DNA of 64,000 nucleotides from Streptomyces violaceoruber (GTDB taxonomy: Bacteria > Actinomycetota > Actinomycetes > Streptomycetales > Streptomycetaceae). Below are positions 53,309 through 61,402 of this stretch, piece by piece. The translations under genes and the position numbers were made by a program. The stretch is from assembly GCF_033406955.1 (NCBI RefSeq), contig NZ_CP137734.1:1860001-1924000 (forward strand), written 5' to 3'. Position 1 is the stretch's first letter. Every line of letters begins with the position of its first letter. Below the pieces are notes generated by a model, which did not search any database, was not told the origin of the DNA, and was given only the letters and a program-made list of their open reading frames with translations.

Positions 53309-54007
53309 CTACGGGGTCCATGCGCCGCTGAACAGTGCCAATTCAAGTAGGTCGGGAGCGAGCGGCCAGTGCGTGGACCCGGCCAGCTGGTCGGTAACGC
53401 CGCGCATCCATGTCAGGTACACGTCGTAGCGGTGCGGGGTCCATCCGCCGTCACTCCACAGCCAGGCAGCGAGCTTCGCGGGTTCCTCAAGCCCGATCTC
53501 CTCCCCCAGCCGTGTCGTGTACGCGCGCAGGACACGAGCTATGCGTTGGTCGAGGATGAGCGGGCGCGGCCCCGGCACATCCACTACGGCGCCATCGGTG
53601 GTTAGCAGCGCAATGGCCTGAGCCAGCACCGCCTCGACTGGGCCTGGGCGCAGGATCTCATCCAGCCGGTAGGCCCCGTACCCGTTGTCACCTTGTCCCC
53701 AGACGTAGCTGGCGATGAGTGTCTCGGTCCAGCTAGCCGTTGCTACCCCCTTCCGGGCCACCGCCAACACCTGCGCCCGGCTCAGCAAAGTTGGCTTACG
53801 TCCGACCTGCTCAGCCAACCCCGAGGGCCACGGCCGGATGCCGGCCCAGGGCCCCGGGATGTAGCGAACTGCGTGCGCGCCGGTCCCGTCCGCGTACGGC
53901 GCCCCGTCTTCAGCCAGCCAGGCTCCCAGCTTTCCCACTGCACCCGAAGGAAGCGGACGCTTGAGCATCCGCGCGTCCAGTTCCCCGGCGCCCTCTCGCC
54001 ACCCCAT
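53309..54007 (-). CDS. OGG-fold-like (HhH-GPD-type) protein, possible DNA glycosylase relative
   Basis: 232 aa from ATG 54007, with AAAGGAGAGG upstream. Segments reminiscent of the bacterial 8-oxoguanine glycosylase OGG-fold family are LSRAQVLAVARKG, ETLIASYVWGQGDNGYG, and RPLILDQRIARVLRAYT (L-D-Q-R-I-A, the position of the catalytic Asp motif in HhH-GPD enzymes); tryptophan-rich C-terminus (AAWLWSDGGWTPHRYDVYLTWM). The catalytic lysine of true OGG enzymes cannot be placed with confidence. Same strand as, and 80 bases after, the DUF262/DUF1524 nuclease gene, so it may be part of that unit. Assignment to the fold is tentative. Confidence 0.5.
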   Translation of the reverse strand: MGWREGAGELDARMLKRPLPSGAVGKLGAWLAEDGAPYADGTGAHAVRYIPGPWAGIRPWPSGLAEQVGRKPTLLSRAQVLAVARKGVATASWTETLIASYVWGQGDNGYGAYRLDEILRPGPVEAVLAQAIALLTTDGAVVDVPGPRPLILDQRIARVLRAYTTRLGEEIGLEEPAKLAAWLWSDGGWTPHRYDVYLTWMRGVTDQLAGSTHWPLAPDLLELALFSGAWTP

Positions 54008-54087
54008 TCGAACCCTCTCCTTTGGTTCCACCAGTTCGTGACGGATTCTGTCCCGAGGCAGCGCACCCCCGCACGAGTGCGGGACGG

Positions 54088-56193
54088 TCAGCTGATCTTG
54101 CGGGCGGAAAGTGGGCTGGAACCAGGTACGGCCCGGATACCAGGAACGTTGTCGGCGCGAAGTCTGGCGGCCACAGCGCCGGGACTGATCTCCCCGCCCT
54201 CGTACTGGCTCGTGGGGACCGCCGTTATCTGCGACACCGTCAGAACGCTTCCGATCGGCAGCCCGGAGAAGGCCTCTCGCATGTGGCGTGCGACATCGCG
54301 CCGGGACCGGGGCATCTGAACCGTCGCCGGCCTACCGATGGGGGTAGCCTCCCGCGCCCCCATCCGGGGTGCCGGGAAGCCTGCGCCCGAGGAGATGGGC
54401 GCGCCCCCATCCGGGCGTTGCCAGCGCCGGGAGAACGCCTCGGACAGATGGTCAGCCCGGGCCAGGATGCTCTCCTCGTCCCACTGAGCAGGCAGGGAAC
54501 GGTTCAACGAAAGAGCACTGTGCACGAGGATGTCGTTCCTCTTGCGCTCCCAGGGACCATTGGAAACCGATGTGTTCAGTCTGCCGGTGAGCAGAGTCAG
54601 ATTTCCCACGGTGTGGAGGAGGGACTGTCTGCGCTCATGAGCCTCGGCGCTTCCGCGACCTCCACCCTCGGGAAGCGGCCAGTGTTCCTCCCAGGCCTGA
54701 GGCAGTAGGTGCTCGATCGTCAACTCCCCGTTGTGAACTTGCCGCTCGGTCTTGCTCGAATACAGCGAGTCCTCCAACTCGGCCAGCAACAGCCGCATCC
54801 GGGTCCGCGTGAGTTGCTTGTACAACGGCTGGGACCGAAAGACATCCCGGATATCGCGATCGCGGGGCCAGAACCCGGAGTCTGTTTCCTGTCGGAGCAG
54901 GAAGTCCGCCACGACCGACGGGTCGTCTTTCGCCTTCAGCTCCTTGAGCAGTTCCAAGAAGAGCCGGTTGTAGTTCTTCGTCGTCAGGCGGCAGACGGTG
55001 CGTCGCACCAGGTAGGAGTCCAGGGTGGCCACCGCGCCGGCCCGGTCGTCCTCGTCGAAACGGCTCACCAGCCACAGGAGCACGGGCATCACGGTGTTGG
55101 CGTCCAGAACACCAACAGTGCGCAGGAATCGGCCTTCCGGAGTCAGCGGCTGTTCCTCGGCCGTCAGCCTTCGGTAGGCACCTGCCCGGTCCACCAAGCG
55201 CCTCATCGTATCGACCAGGCCCATATCAGCGGCCTTGACGTACCTGCGAAAGGTCAGGAAGAGCTCGGGAGCCATCACCTCCTCGGCTAGTTCACCCGTC
55301 AGGTACTGCATGAGGAAGACGTCCAGGCGAGGCCTCTTCAACCTTCCCTGCCGCACCTCCTTGCGCCAGTCAGGCGTCTCCAGCTGCGCCCACAGGTCCC
55401 TGTACAGCTCCTCCACCGGGAGCCCTTGCTCCTCCGCCTGCTGGAAGACTAGGTTCTTGACCAGGTCGGAGGCCTGCAACGGGGTGCCTCGGTCGTTGAG
55501 AGCCTCGAAGATGACCTGGGCGTTGTCCTCGGGCTTGAGATCGATAACGACCAACTCGAACTTGTCACGAAGCACGCGCACCAAGGCATCAAAGCCCTCG
55601 TCCAGCTTGCTTTCGTAGTTCAGCTCTTGTGCCCACTCGACCGTGCGGTTGCGAAAGAACCAGTACGCCTGGACGATCGCCGAGGCGCCTGGATCGGCGA
55701 GGAATGTGACGTCGACCGGCCGCCGGAGCCGACCGTCCATGACCATGCGGAACGAATCACGGTCAATGTTGGTAGGCCACACCTTGTAGGCAGCATGCGG
55801 GTCGTCGGTCATGTCGTCGTCGTTGGCGGTCAGTTTGACGAGCGCACGTACGTACCTGTCCTGGACATCGAGCTCCCGTGCGACATCGCGCACCGCGGCA
55901 AGCAGAACCTGAACTGTTGTCAGCCTCTGCTGTCCGTCGATGACCTGTCTGGCAGGCATCGACCCCGTGAGTGTCAGCAACTGATCCAGCACGACCGCAC
56001 CAAGAAAGTGTGGATGAACTTCCTCATCCGCCAATCTTTGGTGGACCAGAGCAGTGACGTCCTCCCACAGCGGGCGCCAGTTCCGGTCCTCCGTCCAGAC
56101 GTACGGCCTCTGAAAGACCGGCACGACGAGTCGCCGGTCCGGCCCGAACAGATCGCGCAGGGTCATCGATTTCGCTTCCACACTGTCCTCCAA
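54088..56193 (-). CDS. DUF262/DUF1524 (GmrSD-type) restriction protein with C-terminal extension
   Basis: 701 aa. The N-terminal DUF262 domain contains VPVFQRPYVWT (28-34) and the nucleotide-binding signature VIDGQQRLTTVQ (84-95), plus FEALNDRGTPLQASDLVKN. The C-terminal DUF1524 HNH-like nuclease region (roughly 520-585) has LTIEHLLPQAW (His) and VGNLTLLTGRLNTSVSN...WERKR. This is the single-chain form of type IV GmrSD enzymes, which cut modified phage DNA with NTP. The last ~75 residues (RRDVARHMREAFSGLPIGSVLTVSQIT...) form an extra, winged-helix-like domain. Same strand as the McrBC genes, downstream of a small membrane protein. Confidence 0.85.
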   Translation of the reverse strand: MEDSVEAKSMTLRDLFGPDRRLVVPVFQRPYVWTEDRNWRPLWEDVTALVHQRLADEEVHPHFLGAVVLDQLLTLTGSMPARQVIDGQQRLTTVQVLLAAVRDVARELDVQDRYVRALVKLTANDDDMTDDPHAAYKVWPTNIDRDSFRMVMDGRLRRPVDVTFLADPGASAIVQAYWFFRNRTVEWAQELNYESKLDEGFDALVRVLRDKFELVVIDLKPEDNAQVIFEALNDRGTPLQASDLVKNLVFQQAEEQGLPVEELYRDLWAQLETPDWRKEVRQGRLKRPRLDVFLMQYLTGELAEEVMAPELFLTFRRYVKAADMGLVDTMRRLVDRAGAYRRLTAEEQPLTPEGRFLRTVGVLDANTVMPVLLWLVSRFDEDDRAGAVATLDSYLVRRTVCRLTTKNYNRLFLELLKELKAKDDPSVVADFLLRQETDSGFWPRDRDIRDVFRSQPLYKQLTRTRMRLLLAELEDSLYSSKTERQVHNGELTIEHLLPQAWEEHWPLPEGGGRGSAEAHERRQSLLHTVGNLTLLTGRLNTSVSNGPWERKRNDILVHSALSLNRSLPAQWDEESILARADHLSEAFSRRWQRPDGGAPISSGAGFPAPRMGAREATPIGRPATVQMPRSRRDVARHMREAFSGLPIGSVLTVSQITAVPTSQYEGGEISPGAVAARLRADNVPGIRAVPGSSPLSARKIS

Positions 56194-56386
56194 TAGGGAC
56201 TGGTCACACGAGCCAAGTACCTGCCGTTGAGGGCCTCTCGGCCGATTCAGGGACTAGCGTCAACCCCGTAACCAGTGGCACGCCTGCTCCACCGACCTAC
56301 GCGAGCTACCCCTGAAGCAAACCGCGCACGGCTACGGCGTGCGACATGGGTCGTCGCCACTCTCGGCAGCCAAGCACGAATGAGCG

Positions 56387-56905
56387 TCAGGACTCTGTGG
56401 CCTCGGTGGACTCCTGTTTCGTCAATTTGTCCCGCATCTTCTTCGCAACAGGTTTGACCTTGCTGTTCCAGAAAGGCTTGGCATGAGGAGCGACGAGAAT
56501 TGCGACTACTACGGCCCCGCCGATGGCCAACTCTTTCCAACTGAGCTGAGGGTCATCGTCGCCACCGCTACCGCTGTGGTCCACGATCGGCTCGGGCTCG
56601 AAAAGGGCGTCTTCTTCAGCGGGAGGCCCTGCATCGTCGCAGCCACCGGGATTCGCTTCCATATCGGCCCTAAGCGCCGCTACCGTCTCCTCGCTCCAGG
56701 TACGAGTTTCCCAGCTCGGGTTGTACTGGGCGTAGCCGCCCGTACCGCGTGAATGGTATTGCTCCTTCGCGTACTGCTGGCCCTTCTCGGTGAGCCCATA
56801 AGCGCCGGGGCTTCCGTCCAGATAGCCGTACTCCTTGAGAAGCGCATTCATATCTCGAGCCGTTCGGCCAAACTCTTTGCCCAACACCCGTGCTGATTTC
56901 CCCAT
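56387..56905 (-). CDS. Small protein with HTH-like N-terminus and one membrane segment
   Basis: 172 aa from ATG 56905, with a GAGGGGG stretch upstream. The N-terminus (GKSARVLGKEFGRTARDMNALLKEYGYLDGSPGAYGLTEKGQQYAK) has the form of a phage antirepressor-type winged helix (A-x-x-L-G-x-E-F-G-x-T-A-R-D-M-N-x-L-L). A disordered acidic middle follows, then a hydrophobic segment at about 126-141 (LAIGGAVVVAILVAPH) and a basic C-terminus (KVKPVAKKMRDKL). A DNA-sensing head tethered to the membrane is conceivable. It lies between mcrC and the GmrSD-type gene on the same strand. I recognise no named family. Confidence 0.6.
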   Translation of the reverse strand: MGKSARVLGKEFGRTARDMNALLKEYGYLDGSPGAYGLTEKGQQYAKEQYHSRGTGGYAQYNPSWETRTWSEETVAALRADMEANPGGCDDAGPPAEEDALFEPEPIVDHSGSGGDDDPQLSWKELAIGGAVVVAILVAPHAKPFWNSKVKPVAKKMRDKLTKQESTEATES

Positions 56906-57195
56906 GGCTCAGCGCCCCCTCTTACACTTCGGCCGCACTCGGGCCGCCGCTGACGACATGGTGCGACATTACCGGCAGCGCGCTGCGCTGCGGGCTAGTT
57001 CTGTCGACGCGTACCGCCTTCTCTGGGACGCCGAGCAGCGCCTGGCCTTCAACGGCGCAGCGGCCTCACCGAGCCCCAGCCTCACCGTGGCGGGACCTGC
57101 GCGAGCGGACGGCGTTCGCCGACCTGCTTCGTAAGCTGAGGCTCCGAGCGCCTCGCCGGCCGGAAGCACCGACACCGGCTGAACCGCACCGCTGA
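56904..57195 (+). pseudogene. Possible frameshifted small gene between mcrC and the HTH/membrane gene
   Basis: One plus frame reads plausible protein (MVRHYRQRAALRASSVDAYRLLWDAEQRLAFNGAAA) from 56904 until about 57060. The next frame then reads WRDLRERTAFADLLRKLRLRAPRRPEAP to 57195. Joined by one base shift they look like a single small helical protein, as in actinomycete mobile elements. No known family, so this could also be chance coding. The window 56906-57212 holds nothing else. Confidence 0.25.
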
Positions 57196-57212
57196 CGCGA
57201 CCCACCGATGGT

Positions 57213-58418
57213 TCAACCCGATCGAGGTCGCACCATGCGTGCGGCCAGTGCACGGATGTCTCTTAGGAGCGTCGACGAGGGCCGATCAAGATCAAGTGCA
57301 TGTTGATGCAGCGTGATCCCCGAGTGCCTCACCAAATGGCCCGCATGCGGTGCGTTGCCCTTGGCATACACCAGGTGGCCGTCCTTGAGGCCCAGGGAAG
57401 TGGAATAGGCCAATATTTGGTACAGGTCGGCGTCGGGATAGCCGTGCGGCTTGCCCAGCTTGTATTTGGCGTCGGCAACGACCAGTGAGGCTCCAGAATC
57501 GTCGTACCAGATGAGGTCCGGTCGCATCCGGATGAGCTGGGCTTCATCCAGGTACACATTCCTGGCCTGCAGCGCAGCGTGCCCACCGTACGCACTCAGG
57601 GCCTCCCGGAGCCCGACGCAGACGAAGTCCTCGAAGATCGTGTTCATATCGAAAAGGAAGCCGTTCATCCGCACCCCGCCCGGCAGATGTTCGACAGATG
57701 CGTTGTCCAGTACAAGTTTCGCCAGGCGGAGAGCGCGGTGATACCGGGCGTTCAAACGACTCGGCTGCCAGCCGGGGAGCGACTGCCCCTTCGCCAGTGG
57801 AGTGACCTCCGCGAGCCTGGCGCGCTGGTGCACAAGGCGTGTCCGTACGGCTCCGGGCACGCCGTGCACGCGTAGGAGGCGTTCCACCGCGGAGCGCAGA
57901 ATGCGATTCTCGGCGATGTCCGTGCTGAACTCGTCGTACGCGATCTCGGCGGGGAACGGCGCACCGAACCGGCGCCGGATCTGGTCGGCCTCGCGAATCC
58001 GACCACGTACGACGAACTCCGTGGCTTCGGTGTACCGGTAGCCCTGCAGAAGCCCTTGCCGCAGCGCCCGGTCCGTCTGTCGTTCGACGGTGTGGGCGAT
58101 GGCGGGCAGCAGTTCGTCGTGTCCGCCGACGTCCACGTCTCCGTCTCGCCAGCCGCCGGGGTCGCGGCTGTAACCCACGAGGAAGAACAGACGTCGAACG
58201 GGCAGTTTCGGGGTGATCCGCAAACTCACGGTCTCGCCTCCTGGGACGTCGAGTGCCACTGCCCCGACCTTGCTTCCCGCCTTCAGTCGCCACAGCTCCG
58301 GCTCGTGGGGGTCAGGCGCGGCATCCACGACCTTCAACTCCGCCAGGGCCCGCCCCGCCGCGTACGGAAGGGAGACGATGCGTGCCGGTCCATGCTCGAC
58401 GAGGTGAACTTCGGTCAC
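57213..58418 (-). CDS. mcrC: 5-methylcytosine restriction system subunit McrC
   Basis: 401 aa from GTG 58418, overlapping the mcrB stop (GTGA). An N-terminal domain (LRITPKLPVRRLFFLVGYS, then ILLPAIAHTVERQTDRALRQGLLQGYR-type helices) and DEFSTDIAENRILRSAVERLL precede the nuclease domain (MNTIFEDFVCVGL...MRPDLIWYDDSGASLVVADAKYK), a PD-(D/E)xK core with D-A-K as the second part. McrC provides the nuclease for the McrB GTPase, cutting methylated DNA of phages. The length is normal. The usual catalytic residues are present. Confidence 0.9.
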   Translation of the reverse strand: MTEVHLVEHGPARIVSLPYAAGRALAELKVVDAAPDPHEPELWRLKAGSKVGAVALDVPGGETVSLRITPKLPVRRLFFLVGYSRDPGGWRDGDVDVGGHDELLPAIAHTVERQTDRALRQGLLQGYRYTEATEFVVRGRIREADQIRRRFGAPFPAEIAYDEFSTDIAENRILRSAVERLLRVHGVPGAVRTRLVHQRARLAEVTPLAKGQSLPGWQPSRLNARYHRALRLAKLVLDNASVEHLPGGVRMNGFLFDMNTIFEDFVCVGLREALSAYGGHAALQARNVYLDEAQLIRMRPDLIWYDDSGASLVVADAKYKLGKPHGYPDADLYQILAYSTSLGLKDGHLVYAKGNAPHAGHLVRHSGITLHQHALDLDRPSSTLLRDIRALAARMVRPRSG

Positions 58419-60274
58419 CGGGCGCCAGGACTTTCCTCGATGTCGCCCGCTACCGGCGCTCTGCGCGCAGCAACGGTCGCCCGCAGCGCCGCCAACCCGT
58501 AACGCTTCTCGATGTCAACTCCGTCCCCGTAGTGGTGTTCTTCCAACAGTGGGAGGATCTTTGTCCGCCAGATGCGTTCGAGTCCGCCCTCACGGTAGGC
58601 GCCTGGTTTCATCAAATATGAAGGCCCGATCCGGAAGTCGGCGTCATCGACCCGGGCGTTGAGAGCGTCAAGCAGATCGGCAGGCTCGGTGTCTATCCCC
58701 TCGCTTTCCAGCCAGCGCCACAGCAGTCGTCTGGTCGGCTCGACCCTCGGTGAGAGCTCGACGAAGGCGAACCGCCGCCGCATCGCGGCGTCCACGAGTG
58801 CGATGGACCGGTCTGCGGTGTTCATCGTGCCGATCACGAACAGGTTCCGAGGCAGTGCGAACTCCTCACCCGAGTAGGTAAGTCGGACCGACTTTTTTCG
58901 GTACTCCAGCAGGAAATACAGCTCACCGAAGACCTTGGCGAGGTTGGCGCGGTTGATTTCGTCGATGATCAGAAAGTGCGGAATGTGCCGGTTTCCCTCC
59001 ATTCGGGCTTGATCGGCCAGTTCTCGTAGCGGGCCCGGTGTCAACCGGAAGGCGACCTCATGAGTGTCCGGGTCCTCCCGGGGCCGGAACCCCTCGAAGA
59101 AGTCCTCGTACGCGTAACTGGGATGGAACTGGATCAGCTTGACGTGCTCGGGACCACCACCGAGGAATTCTGCGAGCTCCTGCGCCAGATAGGTCTTGCC
59201 CGTGCCGGGAGGACCGTAGAAGATCAGCTGACGTTCGTCCCAGAGCAGGTCGCGGACCTCGTTCAGCCACGCGAGGTCGTGGACGTTCAGCCTCTTGCGC
59301 AACGCCTCGTCGGGCTGAGGGAAGGCCAGGTCGCGGCGGGCGACGACGGCCTGAACCGCGACGCCGGACGTGTCCGTTGACTCCTCAACCGCCTTCTTGA
59401 GTTCGTCGTCGGAGGACCAGAGGCCGTCGAGGATGCCCTTGACCGCCGTGAGATCGACCAGGTCGTGTCCGGTGTTCAGCTTCTGCTGAACCTCCTCCGG
59501 GAGCTTGTCGTACGGGTAGCCCTCGCTCGCCCACTCCACCGGCCGGCGCAGAACACTCCGGCCGTCTCCCGAGGTGGCCTGCTCGGCCTCGCCCGTGATC
59601 TCCCCCACGTAAAGCTCACCGTCAGGGAACACGCACACGGTGTCCCCCGGACGCATTCGGGAGAGGAACGCGTGAAACTCTTCCACGAAGCGCGGCTTCT
59701 GGCTGTACGCGGCCGCCGATTCGTAGTCCTCGTCCACGATGACGCGCAACTGTTCCTTGCTGATGCCCGGGGCCACTCCAGGCCTCAGCCGGTCCGCGGC
59801 GAGCGTCACACAAGCCTGGGAAAGCCACATCTGATCGACCGGACCGGTACTTGTGATGTTCGGATCGCGGACGAGCCATGCACGGCTGGGGCCGGCCGAA
59901 GCCTGCTCCAGGAAGTCCGCGAGTGGTCTGCCGTCGGCCGTCTTCCACTCCAGCCAGCCGTTGGCACTGCGCCCGAGAAGGATCTCCGCAGCGGCCGACG
60001 GGGAGTTGCACTCGACGTCACTGACGACCTCCAGCCACCCGGGCCAGGTGGTCGTCTCCTTGATCGTTCCCCGTTCTCTCAGTTCTTCCCGCAGCCGATG
60101 GGAGGACGGCATCCGAAGGGGGAAGGAGGGGACGACCTCGGGGCGGGCCGGCGAACCTGCCAGGACCACCATCTTCTGGCTGCCGTTGGTTCCCTTTTCC
60201 GTGAGCAATCGCCCCCGCGCCAGCGGCCCGTTGCGGGGCAGGCGCAGCAAGAACTCCGGGTACTCGTCGGTCAT
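58415..60274 (-). CDS. mcrB: McrB-type AAA+ GTPase with N-terminal DUF4357 domain
   Basis: 619 aa from ATG 60274; GGGGAAG just upstream serves as ribosome site, so the longer reading from 60286 is not used. Residues 1-125 match DUF4357 (KMVVLAGSPARPEVVPS, SPSAAAEILLGRSANGWLEWKTADG). Residues about 195-260 resemble a PUA/EVE-like module (MRPGDTVCVFPDGELYVGEITGEAE). The motor follows: Walker A GPPGTGKT (354-361), Walker B HFLIIDEINRAN, and the McrB signature GTMNTADRSIALVDAAMRRRF. It is predicted to read modified DNA through its N-terminal part and to activate McrC. The domains suggest a specificity different from E. coli McrB. Confidence 0.9.
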   Translation of the reverse strand: MTDEYPEFLLRLPRNGPLARGRLLTEKGTNGSQKMVVLAGSPARPEVVPSFPLRMPSSHRLREELRERGTIKETTTWPGWLEVVSDVECNSPSAAAEILLGRSANGWLEWKTADGRPLADFLEQASAGPSRAWLVRDPNITSTGPVDQMWLSQACVTLAADRLRPGVAPGISKEQLRVIVDEDYESAAAYSQKPRFVEEFHAFLSRMRPGDTVCVFPDGELYVGEITGEAEQATSGDGRSVLRRPVEWASEGYPYDKLPEEVQQKLNTGHDLVDLTAVKGILDGLWSSDDELKKAVEESTDTSGVAVQAVVARRDLAFPQPDEALRKRLNVHDLAWLNEVRDLLWDERQLIFYGPPGTGKTYLAQELAEFLGGGPEHVKLIQFHPSYAYEDFFEGFRPREDPDTHEVAFRLTPGPLRELADQARMEGNRHIPHFLIIDEINRANLAKVFGELYFLLEYRKKSVRLTYSGEEFALPRNLFVIGTMNTADRSIALVDAAMRRRFAFVELSPRVEPTRRLLWRWLESEGIDTEPADLLDALNARVDDADFRIGPSYLMKPGAYREGGLERIWRTKILPLLEEHHYGDGVDIEKRYGLAALRATVAARRAPVAGDIEESPGAR

Positions 60275-60435
60275 CGTCTTCCCCACTCAGTCAGGCCGAT
60301 GGCAGAAATCTACGCGTGCCACGAACCTGGCCACCCTCGTGAAGCGATCCGGCCAGGGAACGGTGCCCGGATTGCCCTTCATGGCGTGCAGCGCTCATGA
60401 TCTGTTCGGACCAGGGTGGGCCATGAGGGGGAACA

Positions 60436-61122
60436 GTGCGCAGCGGAACGACAGCGGCGACGGGGAAGCGACAGGCGGAGTCCCTGCCGACCGCGCTGGG
60501 GATGTCGGTGTCAGAACTCGTGCAGGCCGTGGGCGGCTTCGAGGGTGACCCGGTTGAGATGGTTCGGGCATCGGTGCGGACGGCCAAGCGGGCCTTCGCC
60601 GAACTCGACGCGTGCGACGACGTGATCGACAAGGCCTCGGTAGCCGGAGGGAAGATCGCGGACAGGCTGCGTGTTCACCTCTCCGCAGAGTCCGTGGCGG
60701 ATGTCCGCGCGGAGCTCGAGGAGCTGGAGAGGGTAGCGGCCCGGGTCCGGGGCACTGATGAGACCCGTCGGCTTCTGAACCGTGTGCTGGGAAAGGAGGA
60801 GCGGGACGCGTTCACGCCCGCGGTTGTCGTCCGCCTCACCGCAGACGACCTCCCCAGGCTCCCGTCCGCCTATGCCGAAGCCGACGACTACACGGACCTC
60901 CTCGCGGTGGCCGGCCGCGAGGAGCAACTGAGGCCCCAGTTGGAACTCGCACACGCGAAGCGAATCGTTCGAGTGGCCTCGCACCTGGTGACCGTGGTGG
61001 AGCAGGTCGCCGCGGAAGGTTTCGCCGACAGTCGGTTCGCCGCGGAGTCGCTTCTCGAGGCACAGCGCTCGCACGCGTTGTGGCAGACGTGCCTGGCGGA
61101 GAGCCGACGGGACCTGAGCTAG
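60436..61122 (+). CDS. Helical protein of unknown function divergent from mcrB
   Basis: 228 aa from GTG 60436 with AGGGGGAACA upstream. Predicted nearly all-helical and charged, with a likely coiled coil at about 85-115 (SVADVRAELEELERVAARVRG). A region SELVQAVGGFEGDPVEMVRASVRTAKRAF near the N-terminus could be a small binding motif. No family recognised, no membrane segment. 161 bases from mcrB (divergent) and about 280 bases before the kinase; its position between restriction genes and a kinase/helicase pair is the main clue to a defence-linked role. Confidence 0.5.
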   Translation: MRSGTTAATGKRQAESLPTALGMSVSELVQAVGGFEGDPVEMVRASVRTAKRAFAELDACDDVIDKASVAGGKIADRLRVHLSAESVADVRAELEELERVAARVRGTDETRRLLNRVLGKEERDAFTPAVVVRLTADDLPRLPSAYAEADDYTDLLAVAGREEQLRPQLELAHAKRIVRVASHLVTVVEQVAAEGFADSRFAAESLLEAQRSHALWQTCLAESRRDLS

Positions 61123-61402
61123 AAGTGGGACTCACACAGCTCCGGTGATCTCGAAGGCAGCCCGGAACTGCGGGTTGCGATCTATATTCGGATGGACGAT
61201 ATGGAGCATCTCGACTTCATCGGAGTACCTCCCGTGAGTGCGGACGGAGACGCGAGCAGTGACCGTGACTCGACCGCGGTTGGACCCCGACGGGAAGAGG
61301 TGCCAACCGCCGCACGGCGCCGACCGTTGTTGCCTGCACGGAGTGGTCTAACGTGCCGGTGAGCACCTGCCCCGGCAGCCAGTCCCGATTGTGAGGATCC
61401 AC

